Shown here one piece after another: positions 34,238 through 42,679 of a stretch of DNA of 64,000 nt; the first letter of the stretch is position 1; every line of letters starts with the position of its first letter. The notes beneath the pieces were generated by a model, which was not told the origin of the DNA, did not search any database, and saw only the letters and a list, made by a program, of their open reading frames with translations. Position numbers and translations under genes: made by a program. This DNA comes from Aestuariibaculum lutulentum. Its GTDB lineage: Bacteria > Bacteroidota > Bacteroidia > Flavobacteriales > Flavobacteriaceae. Location: assembly GCF_032926325.1 (NCBI RefSeq), contig NZ_CP136709.1, forward strand, positions 2,760,501-2,824,500. Direction: 5' to 3'.

Positions 34238-34579
34238 TTATAAAATCTCGGCTATCTTTTCTGTAGGTCTTGCTATCACAGCTTTTTCATCGTTAATAAC
34301 GATAGGGCGCTCAATTAACTTCGGGTTTTCAACCATGGCTTTAATAATTTGTACATCGGTAAGGTCTTTTCCTTTGTAATCCGATTTCCAGATGGCTTCA
34401 TTTGTTCTAACCAATTCTATTGGAGAAATTCCTAAAAGCTTAATGATTTCGGTTAATTCTGCTTCGGTTGGAACGTCTTCAAGGTATTTTACAACTTCGA
34501 AGTCTTTACCGGCGTCTTCTAAAAACTGAACGCCTAAACGCGATTTACTGCATCGGTTGTTGTGATATATTTTAATCAT
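34238..34579 (-). CDS. ArsC/Spx-fold reductase (glutaredoxin-type arsenate reductase family)
   Basis: A 113-aa thioredoxin-fold protein. The active Cys is in YHNNRCSKSRLG near residue 9, and the oxyanion-binding Arg in LIERPIVINDEKAVIARP near 88, as in plasmid-type ArsC and YffB. There are no other ars genes nearby, so it may have a general role. Its start overlaps the HAD gene stop by 4 nt, forming the run prfB-HAD-ArsC on the minus strand. Confidence 0.88.
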   Translation of the reverse strand: MIKIYHNNRCSKSRLGVQFLEDAGKDFEVVKYLEDVPTEAELTEIIKLLGISPIELVRTNEAIWKSDYKGKDLTDVQIIKAMVENPKLIERPIVINDEKAVIARPTEKIAEIL

Positions 34580-35190
34580 GAGATGTGAATATTATATGTT
34601 TTTAAATCTTCAATGAGTTGTTCTGGATTTTTAAAGTGAATGCCGTTAATATTTAAAGCTTTTGCGGCTTCAATATTTCGAAGGTTATCGTCAATAAAAA
34701 GAGCATTTTCAGGAGTGATGTTAAAGCGTTTTAAAGTGATGTCATAAATATCTTTAAATGGTTTTCTTGTTTTTTCATCACCAGAAACGACAATGCCTTC
34801 AAACCACTGTAAAAAATCAAATCGCTTTTGTGCAATAGGGAAGGTTTCGTTACTCCAATTGGTTAAAGCCACCACTTTATGGATTTTAGATTTTATCAAT
34901 TCTTCTAAAATAGTTACAGTTCCTTCAATGGCCCCGCCCAGCATCTTTTCCCAATCACCATAAAACATACGAATGTAGGATTCATATTCAGGAAATTTAT
35001 ACACTAAATCTTCGGTAGCTTGTGCTAAGGGGTAGCCAGCATCCTGATTTTCGTTCCAGTCGCTGGTGCAAATGTTTTCTAAAAACCATTTCGTTTTTTC
35101 TTTATCGCCATTAAAAGCATCAAGAAAAACGTACTCCGGATTCCAGTCAATCAACACACCGCCTAAATCGAAAATTATGGTATTTATCAT
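34576..35190 (-). CDS. HAD-family hydrolase (YihX-like sugar phosphatase)
   Basis: A 204-aa HAD subfamily IA phosphatase. Motif I is IIFDLGGVLIDWNPEY at the N-terminus (nucleophile Asp; Gly in place of the second Asp, as in YihX-type enzymes), motif II VVALTNWSNE near residue 108, motif III Lys in GDEKTRKPFKDIYD near 137, motif IV FIDDNLRNIEAAK near 167. It overlaps both neighbours by 4 nt (prfB upstream, ArsC downstream), so all three are read together. The substrate is probably a small phosphorylated metabolite. Confidence 0.88.
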   Translation of the reverse strand: MINTIIFDLGGVLIDWNPEYVFLDAFNGDKEKTKWFLENICTSDWNENQDAGYPLAQATEDLVYKFPEYESYIRMFYGDWEKMLGGAIEGTVTILEELIKSKIHKVVALTNWSNETFPIAQKRFDFLQWFEGIVVSGDEKTRKPFKDIYDITLKRFNITPENALFIDDNLRNIEAAKALNINGIHFKNPEQLIEDLKTYNIHIS

Positions 35191-36297
35191 AGTGTATTAT
35201 CGTCTTCAACTTTTTGTCCCATCATCATGAGATAGGCTTTTAAAAACGGACCAATATTTCCATCCATAACGCCATCAACATTGCTGGTTTCGTGTCCGGT
35301 GCGAACATCTTTAACTAATTTGTAAGGTTGCATCACATAGTTACGAATCTGACTTCCCCATTCAATTTTCATTTTGCCGGCTTCAATATCTTCACGTTGT
35401 GCCATTTGTTTTTGCAGCTCAATTTCATAAAGTTGAGATTTAAGCATTTGTAAAGCTCTTGCACGGTTATCGTGTTGTGAACGCGTTTCGGAACATGAAA
35501 TTTGAATACCCGTAGGTTTGTGGGTTAATTGTACTTTGGTTTCTACCTTATTTACATTTTGCCCACCAGCACCACTTGATCTTGCGGTTGTAATTTCAAT
35601 ATCGGCCGGATTGATTTCAATTTCAATGGTATCGTCAACTAAAGGATACACATAAACTGAAGCAAAACTGGTGTGTCGTTTCGCATTACTATCAAACGGA
35701 GAAATACGGACCAAACGGTGTACCCCGTTTTCACCTTTAAGCCATCCAAAGGCAAAGTCGCCTTCAATTTCCAGAGTCACCGTTTTAATTCCGGCAACAT
35801 CACCTTCCTGAAAGTTTAATTCTTTAACCTTAAAGCCGCTTTTTTCGGCATACATTAAGTACATACGCATCAGCATACTTGCCCAATCGCAACTTTCGGT
35901 TCCACCTGCACCAGCAGTAATTTGAAGCACGGCACTTAAGCTATCACCTTCATCAGAAAGCATGTTTTTAAATTCAGTATCTTCCAATAAAGTAGCAGCT
36001 TTGTTGTACTGATTTTGTACATCTTCTTCGGTAGATTCCCCTTCTTTATAAAATTCATAAAGAACATCTAAATCTTCAATAAGGGTTTTGATGGTGTTGT
36101 AATCTTCAACCCATTTTTTCTTCACACGAAGCGATTTCATAATCGTTTCGGCAGTTTTTGGGTCGTTCCAGAAATTTGGGTCGAAGGTTTTTTCTTCTTC
36201 GTTTTGTATTTCAATAAGTTTTTTATCTACGTCAAAGATAGTGCCTTAGTTTGTCAAGGCGGGTATTAAGATCTTTAATTTGATCAAGAGTTATCAT
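35187..36297 (-). CDS. prfB: peptide chain release factor 2 with programmed +1 frameshift
   Basis: RF2 ends translation at UAA/UGA. The gene is in two frames: a 21-codon first part from ATG at 36297 (MITLDQIKDLNTRLDKLRHY) ends at an in-frame TGA (36234-36232); a +1 slip at CTT TGA C gives Leu-Asp and continues in the main frame to 35187. The slip site CTATCTTTGAC and an AGG two codons before CTT match the classic autoregulatory site. The main part has the anticodon-tripeptide SPF in RISPFDSNAKRHTSF and the GGQ loop in SSGAGGQNVNKVET. RF2 shortage promotes the shift. Total length is about 365 aa. Confidence 0.96.
36231..36243 (-). promoter_or_regulatory. prfB: prfB programmed frameshift site
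   Basis: Minus-strand CAC TAT CTT TGA C, with AGG just before CAC; CTT slips +1 onto the TTG overlap at the TGA stop. The CTT TGA C core is identical to the E. coli site; the preceding Shine-Dalgarno-like run is weaker here. Confidence 0.92.
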
Positions 36298-36342
36298 ATG
36301 TCAATTTTATATTGTTTACCAATTATTGGCTTTTATTTTCAA

Positions 36343-36350
36343 CAAAAATA
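36343..36350 (-). promoter_or_regulatory. -7 box of prfB
   Basis: Minus-strand TATTTTTG, an exact TAnnTTTG match about 46 bp before the prfB ATG. Confidence 0.45.
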
Positions 36351-36431
36351 AAATTTAAAGAAAGAGCAGAAAAGTATTGTAGTGATAATTTTATAGATTT
36401 ACTCGATATTCGAGATTTAAACAGCCATTAA

Positions 36432-37448
36432 ATGAAAATAGATTTACGAAGCGACACGGTTACAAAACCAAGTAAAGACATGCTTGAAGTCATGATGCAG
36501 GCGCAGGTGGGCGATGATGTATTTCGAGAAGACGAGACCATGAATGTCCTGGAAAAAAGGATAGCAGATATGTTCGGAAAGGAATCGGCATTGTTTTTTC
36601 CTAGTGGCACCATGGCGAATCAAACCGCAATAAAATTACATACCAATCCTGGTGAGCAGGTTATTTGCGATAAGTATGCTCATATTTATAATTATGAATC
36701 GGGAGGAGCGTCTTTTAATAGTGGTGTGTCGTGCAGGTTATTAGATGGACATCGGGGGATGTTTACGGCCGAACAAGTTCTTGAAGCTATAAATCCGGAT
36801 GCTTATTATTATGCTAAAACCTCTTTGGTAGAAGTAGAAAATACAACGAATAAAGGAGGCGGTGCGTGCTGGGATTACGCTGCGTTAAAAAAGATAAAGC
36901 AGGTTTGCAAAACACATAATTTAGGGTTTCATCTGGATGGAGCACGTTTATGGCACGCACTGGTAGTGAAAAATGAAACACCTAAACAGTACGGTGATTT
37001 GTTCGATACGATTTCTGTGTGTTTAAGTAAAGGATTGGGGTGTCCTGTTGGTTCTGTTTTGGTTGGCGATTCCGATATTATGAAGGAAGCTTTAAGAGTT
37101 CGTAAAGTTTTTGGCGGAAATATGCGTCAGGTGGGGTATCTGGCAGCAGCCGGATTGTACGCTTTAGAAAACAATATTAACCGCTTAGCAGAAGATCATA
37201 AAAAGGCCAAGGAATTGGGTGAAGCACTTTCTAAATTATCAATGGTTAAGTTGGTAGAGCCTATCGAAACAAACATTGTGATTTTCGAATTGAATAAAGA
37301 CGTAAATGAAAAGGCTTTTCTAAATAAATTAGAGGAAAATAATATCCATATTATCGGTATGGGAGGAGGTAAGCTACGCATGGTAACTCACCTCGATTAT
37401 ACCAATATTATGCATGAAAAGGTTTTGGTATGTCTTGAAACCTTTTAG
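36432..37448 (+). CDS. low-specificity L-threonine aldolase-like PLP enzyme
   Basis: A 338-aa fold-type I PLP enzyme of the beta-eliminating lyase/threonine aldolase family, which splits L-threonine into glycine and acetaldehyde. It opens with the family start IDLRSDTVTKPSKDMLE, has VGDDVFREDETMNVLEKRIA near residue 27, FFPSGTMANQTAIK near 55, HLDGARLWHALV near 163 with the PLP Asp, and the PLP Lys in SVCLSKGLGCPVGSVL near 196. It is divergent from prfB and converges on ybaB. Confidence 0.9.
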   Translation: MKIDLRSDTVTKPSKDMLEVMMQAQVGDDVFREDETMNVLEKRIADMFGKESALFFPSGTMANQTAIKLHTNPGEQVICDKYAHIYNYESGGASFNSGVSCRLLDGHRGMFTAEQVLEAINPDAYYYAKTSLVEVENTTNKGGGACWDYAALKKIKQVCKTHNLGFHLDGARLWHALVVKNETPKQYGDLFDTISVCLSKGLGCPVGSVLVGDSDIMKEALRVRKVFGGNMRQVGYLAAAGLYALENNINRLAEDHKKAKELGEALSKLSMVKLVEPIETNIVIFELNKDVNEKAFLNKLEENNIHIIGMGGGKLRMVTHLDYTNIMHEKVLVCLETF

Positions 37449-37456
37449 ATGTTTTT

Positions 37457-37780
37457 TTATTTAAAGAAATCCATGCCAGGAATGCTTGGCATACCTTCTT
37501 TAGCTACAGCGGCTAACTCGGCTTCGTTTACCTTAGTCGCTTTTTCAATGGCTTTGTTAAGCGTTAGAATTAAATAGTCTTCAAGTTGTTCTTTGTCTTC
37601 TAAAAGCTCGTCGTCTATGTCAATGGTTTTAATCGTTCTATTAGCTGTAAGCGTGATTTTCAGTTTTTTATCACTGCTTGATTCGTCAATTAAAACGGTG
37701 TCTAAGCGTTTTTTTGTATCTTCAACTTTTTGTTGGGTTTCTTTAAGTTTACCCATCATATTCATCATATCTCCAAACAT
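37457..37780 (-). CDS. YbaB/EbfC nucleoid-associated protein
   Basis: A 107-aa DNA-binding protein of the YbaB/EbfC family, which forms a dimer that coats DNA. Family marks are MFGDMMNMMGKLKETQQKVE at the N-terminus, a central beta part (KKLKITLTANRTIKTIDIDD) and the helix ILTLNKAIEKATKVNEAELA, ending with a Gly/Pro/Met-rich tail. In many bacteria it pairs with recR and dnaX; here it stands alone. A -7 box (TAAATTTG) lies at 37807-37800. Confidence 0.9.
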   Translation of the reverse strand: MFGDMMNMMGKLKETQQKVEDTKKRLDTVLIDESSSDKKLKITLTANRTIKTIDIDDELLEDKEQLEDYLILTLNKAIEKATKVNEAELAAVAKEGMPSIPGMDFFK

Positions 37781-37799
37781 AGTATGTAATTTTTTGTTA

Positions 37800-37807
37800 C
37801 AAATTTA
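37800..37807 (-). promoter_or_regulatory. -7 box of the ybaB-like gene
   Basis: TAAATTTG on the minus strand, about 20 bp before the ATG. Confidence 0.45.
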
Positions 37808-37880
37808 GGTATTCAAGAGCAATTTGAAATTAAATTTCCTGAAAAATGAAAAACATCAACATTATATTAATCATTAGCAT

Positions 37881-37888
37881 TAATTTTG
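37881..37888 (+). promoter_or_regulatory. -7 box of the oligopeptidase gene
   Basis: TAATTTTG, an exact TAnnTTTG match 25 bp before the ATG at 37914; the -33 element is not evident. Confidence 0.45.
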
Positions 37889-37913
37889 CAAACTCGTGTA
37901 AAAAAGAAGCGAA

Positions 37914-39986
37914 ATGACAGAAAACAAAGTTTTAGCAACGCCTCCTGTGGCAACCGAAAAACCAAAAGAACTTACTATGCATGGCGATGTAAGGATTGAT
38001 AAATACTATTGGTTAAATGAAAGAGAAAATCCTGAAGTAATTGATTATTTAAATGCTGAGAATGCGTATACCAAATCGGTTATGGCGCATACCGAAGGAT
38101 TCCAAAAGGAGTTGTTTGAAGAAATGAAAGGCCGAATTAAAGAAGATGATACAACGGTTCCTTACAAGCTAAACGGTTACTGGTATATTACACGTTACGA
38201 AAAGGGAAAAGATTACCCTGTTTATGCCAGAAAGAAAGAAACACTAGAAGCACCTGAAGAGATTTTGTTTGATTGTAATGCTATGGCGGAAGGATACTCG
38301 TTTTTCAATTTAGGGAGCATTTCTATTAGTCCGGATAACACCATGGCGAGTTTTTCATTAGATACTGTTGGAAGACGTCAATACACAATTCAAATTAAAA
38401 ATTTGGTTACCGGTGAAATTTACCCAGATAAAATCGAAAACACAACCAGTAGCAGTACCTGGGCAAGTGATAATAAAACTTTGTTTTACTGTGTGAAAGA
38501 TAAAGTTACGTTGCGTTCTAGTAAAATTATGAAGCATAAATTAGGAGCAGAGGCTAAAGATGATGTAGAGGTGTTTTATGAAGCCGATGATACTTTTAAT
38601 ACGTTTGTATATAAAACCAAGTCTAAAAAATTTATTGTTATAGGGTCTTCAAGTACTTTAACAACAGAATATCGTATTTTAAATGCCGATACACCCGATG
38701 GCGAATTTAGAATGTTTCAGGAACGTCAGCGTGATTTAGAATACAGCATTGCACACTACAATGATCATTTTTATATCATCGCAAATAATGATGGAGCGAC
38801 CAATTTCAAACTTTTAAAAGCACATGAAGATGCCACAAGCATTGAAAACTGGGAAGAGGTTATTCCGCATCGTAAAGATGTTTTATTAGAAGATATTGAA
38901 ATTTTTAAAGATTATTTAGTCGTTAACGAACGCGAAAACGGATTAAATAATCTTAGAATTATAAGTTGGGATGGAAGTGAAGATTACAATCTGCCATTCG
39001 AAAGCGAAACGTATACAACATATATAGGTAATAATCCTGATTTTGATAGTGATGTGTTACGTTATGGTTATAATTCTTTGACTTCGCCAAGTTCGGTGGT
39101 TGATTATAACTTTATAACAAAAACCAAAGACATTAAAAAAGAACAGGAAGTTCTAGGCGGAAAGTTCAATAAAGAAAACTACGAATCTAAGCGTATCTGG
39201 GCTACGGCACGCGACGGAGTAAAAGTACCTATCTCTTTAGTTTATAAAAAAGGAACCAAGTTAGATGGCACAAGTCCCTTGTTACAATACGCCTACGGTT
39301 CTTATGGGCATACTATCGATCCGTCGTTTTCATCGGTACGATTAAGTTTATTAGATCGCGGATTTATTTATGCCATTGCACATATTCGCGGTGGCGAATA
39401 TTTGGGACGCGACTGGTACGAAAACGGAAAACTGTTAACCAAGTTAAATACGTTCTACGATTTTATAGATTGTTCGAAATATTTAATTGAACAAAATTAT
39501 ACATCTGTAGACCATTTATATGCTTATGGAGGTTCAGCCGGAGGCTTATTAATGGGAGCTGTTATGAATATGAATCCGGAGTTATATCACGGAATCATAG
39601 CTGCCGTACCTTTTGTAGATGTTGTTACTACAATGTTGGATGATACAATTCCATTAACAACAGGAGAATATGACGAGTGGGGGAATCCTAATGAGGAAGA
39701 GTACTATCACTATATGAAATCTTATTCACCATACGATAATGTAGAAGCTAAAGCGTACCCAAATACTTTAGTAACAACAGGTCTACATGATTCTCAGGTG
39801 CAATATTGGGAACCGGCTAAATGGGTAGCGAAGTTACGCGAGTTAAAAACCGATTCTAATAAATTGTTATTGCAAACCGATATGGATTCGGGGCACGGTG
39901 GAGCTTCAGGGCGCTTTGAAAGTCTAAAAGAAGTTGCGTTAGAATATGCCTTTTTATTAGATTTAGAAGCAAGTTATGGTCAGTAA
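37914..39986 (+). CDS. ptrB: oligopeptidase B-type S9 serine peptidase
   Basis: A 690-aa prolyl-oligopeptidase-family peptidase, matching oligopeptidase B, which cuts short peptides after basic residues. The N-terminal ~400 residues form the seven-bladed propeller (start HGDVRIDKYYWLNERENPEV). The catalytic domain has GSYGHTIDPSFSSVRLSLLD, IAHIRGGEYLGRDWYENGK, the nucleophile Ser in YAYGGSAGGLLMGAVMNMNP near residue 543, the Asp in LHDSQVQYWEPAKW near 625, and the His in DSGHGGASGRF near 660. There is no signal peptide, so it is probably cytosolic. Confidence 0.93.
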   Translation: MTENKVLATPPVATEKPKELTMHGDVRIDKYYWLNERENPEVIDYLNAENAYTKSVMAHTEGFQKELFEEMKGRIKEDDTTVPYKLNGYWYITRYEKGKDYPVYARKKETLEAPEEILFDCNAMAEGYSFFNLGSISISPDNTMASFSLDTVGRRQYTIQIKNLVTGEIYPDKIENTTSSSTWASDNKTLFYCVKDKVTLRSSKIMKHKLGAEAKDDVEVFYEADDTFNTFVYKTKSKKFIVIGSSSTLTTEYRILNADTPDGEFRMFQERQRDLEYSIAHYNDHFYIIANNDGATNFKLLKAHEDATSIENWEEVIPHRKDVLLEDIEIFKDYLVVNERENGLNNLRIISWDGSEDYNLPFESETYTTYIGNNPDFDSDVLRYGYNSLTSPSSVVDYNFITKTKDIKKEQEVLGGKFNKENYESKRIWATARDGVKVPISLVYKKGTKLDGTSPLLQYAYGSYGHTIDPSFSSVRLSLLDRGFIYAIAHIRGGEYLGRDWYENGKLLTKLNTFYDFIDCSKYLIEQNYTSVDHLYAYGGSAGGLLMGAVMNMNPELYHGIIAAVPFVDVVTTMLDDTIPLTTGEYDEWGNPNEEEYYHYMKSYSPYDNVEAKAYPNTLVTTGLHDSQVQYWEPAKWVAKLRELKTDSNKLLLQTDMDSGHGGASGRFESLKEVALEYAFLLDLEASYGQ

Positions 39987-39998
39987 AAAAAAAAAACT

Positions 39999-40006
39999 TA
40001 TTTTTG
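39999..40006 (+). promoter_or_regulatory. -7 box of the CysK/CBS-like gene
   Basis: TATTTTTG, an exact match 58 bp before the ATG, with a TATG about 20 bp upstream in the -33 place. Confidence 0.5.
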
Positions 40007-40064
40007 TCAGGTTTTAGGTTGCAAATATTTTCAGTAATATTACCGTAGCTTATAAAAAGCATTT

Positions 40065-41105
40065 ATGAAAAACAAAAAACAGGTTTTCGATAATGTATTA
40101 GATTTAGTGGGTAACACACCGCTAATCAAGCTTAATAGAATGGTCTCAAATTTTAAAGGAAATTTCTACGCAAAAGTAGAAGCTTTTAATCCTGGGCACT
40201 CTTCTAAAGACAGAACAGCACTTTACATTATTGAGCAAGCAGAAAAGAAAGGTATTTTAAAACCAGGCGATACCATTATTGAAACAACATCGGGAAATAC
40301 TGGTTTCAGTATAGCCATGGTAAGTATCATTAAAGGCTATGAGTGTATTTTAGCAGTAAGTTCTAAATCTTCACCAGATAAAATAGACATGCTAAAAACC
40401 ATGGGAGCAAAAGTATATGTTTGCCCTGCTCATGTTCCTGCCGATGACCCGAGATCGTATTACGAAGTTGCAAAACGTATCCATGAAGAAACACCTGGAT
40501 CAATTTACATCAATCAGTATTTTAATGAATTAAATATTGATGCGCATTACGATTCTACAGGGCCGGAAATATGGAGTCAAACCGAAGGTAAAATCACGCA
40601 TTTAGTAGCTTGTAGTGGTACCGGAGGAACAATTTCAGGAACAGCGAGATACTTAAAGGAGCAAAACCCTAATATTAAAGTTATAGGAGTTGATGCGTTT
40701 GGTTCTGTAATTAAAAAATACCACGAAACAAGAGAGTTTGATGAAAAGGAAATCTACCCGTATAGAATTGAAGGTTTAGGTAAAAACCTGATTCCGGGAG
40801 CTACAGATTTCGATGTTATAGACACTTTTGTTAAAGTAACAGACGAAGAAAGTGCGCATGCAGCAAGAGAATTGGCGAGAACAGAAGGATTGTTTTCAGG
40901 ATACACTTCAGGAGCCGCTATGCAAGCCATAAAACAACTTGATGAAAGTGGGGAATTTAAAGATGGCGACCAAATAGTTGTTATTTTTCCAGACCACGGA
41001 TCGCGTTACATGAGTAAAGTTTATAGCGATAAATGGATGCAGGATCAAGGCTTTTTTGATTCTCAAAATGAGGTTACTGCAGAAAATATTCAGTACATAA
41101 AATAA
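40065..41105 (+). CDS. PLP-dependent cysteine synthase/CBS-like enzyme, candidate cysteate synthase
   Basis: A 346-aa fold-type II PLP enzyme of the cysteine synthase/cystathionine beta-synthase group without CBS regulatory domains. The PLP Lys is in NPGHSSKDRTA near residue 47, the substrate loop in ETTSGNTGFSIAMV near 77, the phosphate-binding Gly loop in ACSGTGGTISGTARYL near 187, and YMSKVYSDKWMQDQGF near the end is CBS-like. The usual SVKDR is SSKDR here, and HS replaces the common small residues. It lies directly before the Spt/CFAT gene; since capnine is made from cysteate, it may supply cysteate (inference). Ordinary cysteine or cystathionine synthesis remains possible. Confidence 0.8.
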   Translation: MKNKKQVFDNVLDLVGNTPLIKLNRMVSNFKGNFYAKVEAFNPGHSSKDRTALYIIEQAEKKGILKPGDTIIETTSGNTGFSIAMVSIIKGYECILAVSSKSSPDKIDMLKTMGAKVYVCPAHVPADDPRSYYEVAKRIHEETPGSIYINQYFNELNIDAHYDSTGPEIWSQTEGKITHLVACSGTGGTISGTARYLKEQNPNIKVIGVDAFGSVIKKYHETREFDEKEIYPYRIEGLGKNLIPGATDFDVIDTFVKVTDEESAHAARELARTEGLFSGYTSGAAMQAIKQLDESGEFKDGDQIVVIFPDHGSRYMSKVYSDKWMQDQGFFDSQNEVTAENIQYIK

Positions 41106-41124
41106 GTGCAAAAACAATATATAT

Positions 41125-41175
41125 AAAGAGATGATAATTGTTTAAAAAACAATAAATCATCTCTTTATTTTTTTT
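41125..41175 (+). terminator. terminator of the CysK/CBS-like gene
   Basis: Outer stem AAAGAGATGAT / ATCATCTCTTT with an inner ATTGTTT / AAACAAT stem, followed by a long T-run; it separates this gene from the spt transcript. Confidence 0.9.
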
Positions 41176-41221
41176 GTAAATAATTGAACCCTAAAAATTA
41201 TGTACAAAGAATTTAAATATT

Positions 41222-41229
41222 TAATTTTG
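41222..41229 (+). promoter_or_regulatory. -7 box of the spt transcript
   Basis: TAATTTTG exact match. Transcription would start near 41236, giving a leader of ~125 nt that holds the structured element below. Confidence 0.55.
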
Positions 41230-41235
41230 CAGCAG

Positions 41236-41362
41236 CTAACTAAGAACTATAAAGCTTTCTTTTAACAGGCTAAAACAAGGGAGAAGCCCCGTGTTACCTA
41301 GTAAAAGCCACTTCAAGTTAATAGTTTAAGCTTAATTTTAATAGCAATAAGATTTATAATAA
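41236..41362 (+). promoter_or_regulatory. structured 5' leader of spt
   Basis: Non-coding leader with three nested pairings: AAGCTT (41252-41257) with AAGCTT (41328-41333); GGCT (41268-41271) with AGCC (41306-41309); and an inner hairpin AACA-a-GGG (41274-41281) with CCC-cg-TGTT (41287-41295), loop AGAAG. It is the GC-richest part of a very AT-rich gap. No T-run follows it. It matches no riboswitch class I can name; a cis-regulatory RNA is proposed. Confidence 0.45.
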
Positions 41363-42622
41363 ATGAAGGATTTATTTGAAAAAATTTATAAAGACAAAGG
41401 TCCATTAGGAAAATGGGCATCTCAAGCTGAAGGCTATTTTGTTTTTCCAAAATTAGAAGGTCAGATTTCAAACAGAATGAAGTTTCAAGGGAAGGATGTT
41501 ATTACCTGGAGTATTAATGATTACTTAGGTTTAGCTAACCACCCTGAAATTCGTAAAGTAGATGCAGAAGCTGGTGCAGCTTATGGGTCGGCTTATCCAA
41601 TGGGAGCAAGAATGATGTCTGGTCATACAGATCTTCATGAATTACTTCAAAAAGAGTTAGCAGAATTTGTAAACAAGGAAGCTGCATATTTATTAAACTT
41701 TGGTTACCAAGGTATGGTGTCGACTATCGATGCATTGGTTTCTAAAGATGATATCATTGTTTACGATGTTGATGCACACGCTTGTATTATTGATGGTGTT
41801 CGTTTACACATGGGTAAACGTTTTACTTACAAGCACAATGACGTTGAAAGTTTAGAGAAAAACTTAGAGCGTGCTACTAAAATGGCTGAGCAAACCGGAG
41901 GTGGAATTTTAGTAATTTCAGAAGGTGTATTTGGTATGCGTGGTGAGCAAGGTAAATTAAAAGAAATTGCAGCGCTTAAAAAGAAATATAACTTCAGATT
42001 CTTAGTTGATGATGCTCACGGTTTTGGTACTTTAGGTAAAACTGGTGCTGGAGCAGGTGAGGAGCAAGGTGTACAAGACGACATCGATGTGTACTTCGCA
42101 ACTTTCGCTAAATCTATGGCTGGGACAGGTGCATTTATTGCAGCAGATCAGGAAATCATAGATTACTTAAAATACAACTTACGTTCTCAAATGTTTGCTA
42201 AGTCTCTACAAATGCAATTAGTTGTAGGAGCTAGAAAACGTTTAGAAATGCTTAAAACTATGCCAGAGTTAAAAGATAAACTTTGGGAAAACGTTAATGC
42301 ATTACAATCTGGTTTAAAAGAAAGAGGTTTCGATATCGGAACAACTCAAAGTTGTGTTACACCAGTTTATTTAAAAGGAAGTATCCCTGAAGCGATGGCT
42401 TTAGTTAAGGATTTACGTGAAAACTACGGAATTTTCTGTTCTATCGTGGTGTATCCTGTAATTCCTAAAGGATTAATTTTATTAAGATTAATTCCTACCG
42501 CTACGCATACTTTAGAAGATGTGAGAATTACTTTAGATGCTTTCGATGGCATTAGAGAAAGATTAGAAAACGGAACTTACAAGCGTTTATCTGCAGCTGT
42601 AATGGCAGCAATGGGTGAGTAA
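41363..42622 (+). CDS. spt: alpha-oxoamine synthase: serine palmitoyltransferase or cysteate-fatty acyltransferase
   Basis: A 419-aa PLP enzyme that condenses an amino acid with an acyl thioester, the first step of sphingolipid or sulfonolipid (capnine) synthesis. Marks: WSINDYLGLANHPEIRKVD near residue 49, YPMGARMMSGHTDLHELLQK near 77, the PLP-stacking His in VYDVDAHACIIDGVR near 133, the Asp/His pair in FLVDDAHGFGTLGKTGAG near 214, and the PLP Lys in FATFAKSMAGTGAF near 247. In Flavobacterium a protein of this family is the cysteate-fatty acyltransferase needed for capnine and efficient gliding. The neighbouring CysK-like gene favours cysteate as substrate, but SPT cannot be excluded. Confidence 0.9.
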   Translation: MKDLFEKIYKDKGPLGKWASQAEGYFVFPKLEGQISNRMKFQGKDVITWSINDYLGLANHPEIRKVDAEAGAAYGSAYPMGARMMSGHTDLHELLQKELAEFVNKEAAYLLNFGYQGMVSTIDALVSKDDIIVYDVDAHACIIDGVRLHMGKRFTYKHNDVESLEKNLERATKMAEQTGGGILVISEGVFGMRGEQGKLKEIAALKKKYNFRFLVDDAHGFGTLGKTGAGAGEEQGVQDDIDVYFATFAKSMAGTGAFIAADQEIIDYLKYNLRSQMFAKSLQMQLVVGARKRLEMLKTMPELKDKLWENVNALQSGLKERGFDIGTTQSCVTPVYLKGSIPEAMALVKDLRENYGIFCSIVVYPVIPKGLILLRLIPTATHTLEDVRITLDAFDGIRERLENGTYKRLSAAVMAAMGE

Positions 42623-42640
42623 TTATTCGTTTAATAGATA

Positions 42641-42675
42641 AAAAAAACGCCGCTTAATTTTAGCGGCGTTTTTTT
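42641..42675. terminator. bidirectional terminator between spt and the GNAT gene
   Basis: CGCCGCT / AGCGGCG core stem extended by seven A-T pairs on each side, loop TAATTTT. Confidence 0.95.
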
Positions 42676-42679
42676 GTTG

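Noticed and set aside
34238..34579. Arsenic-resistance operon
   Set aside because: The ArsC-fold protein is alone; no arsR, arsB or acr3 lies nearby.
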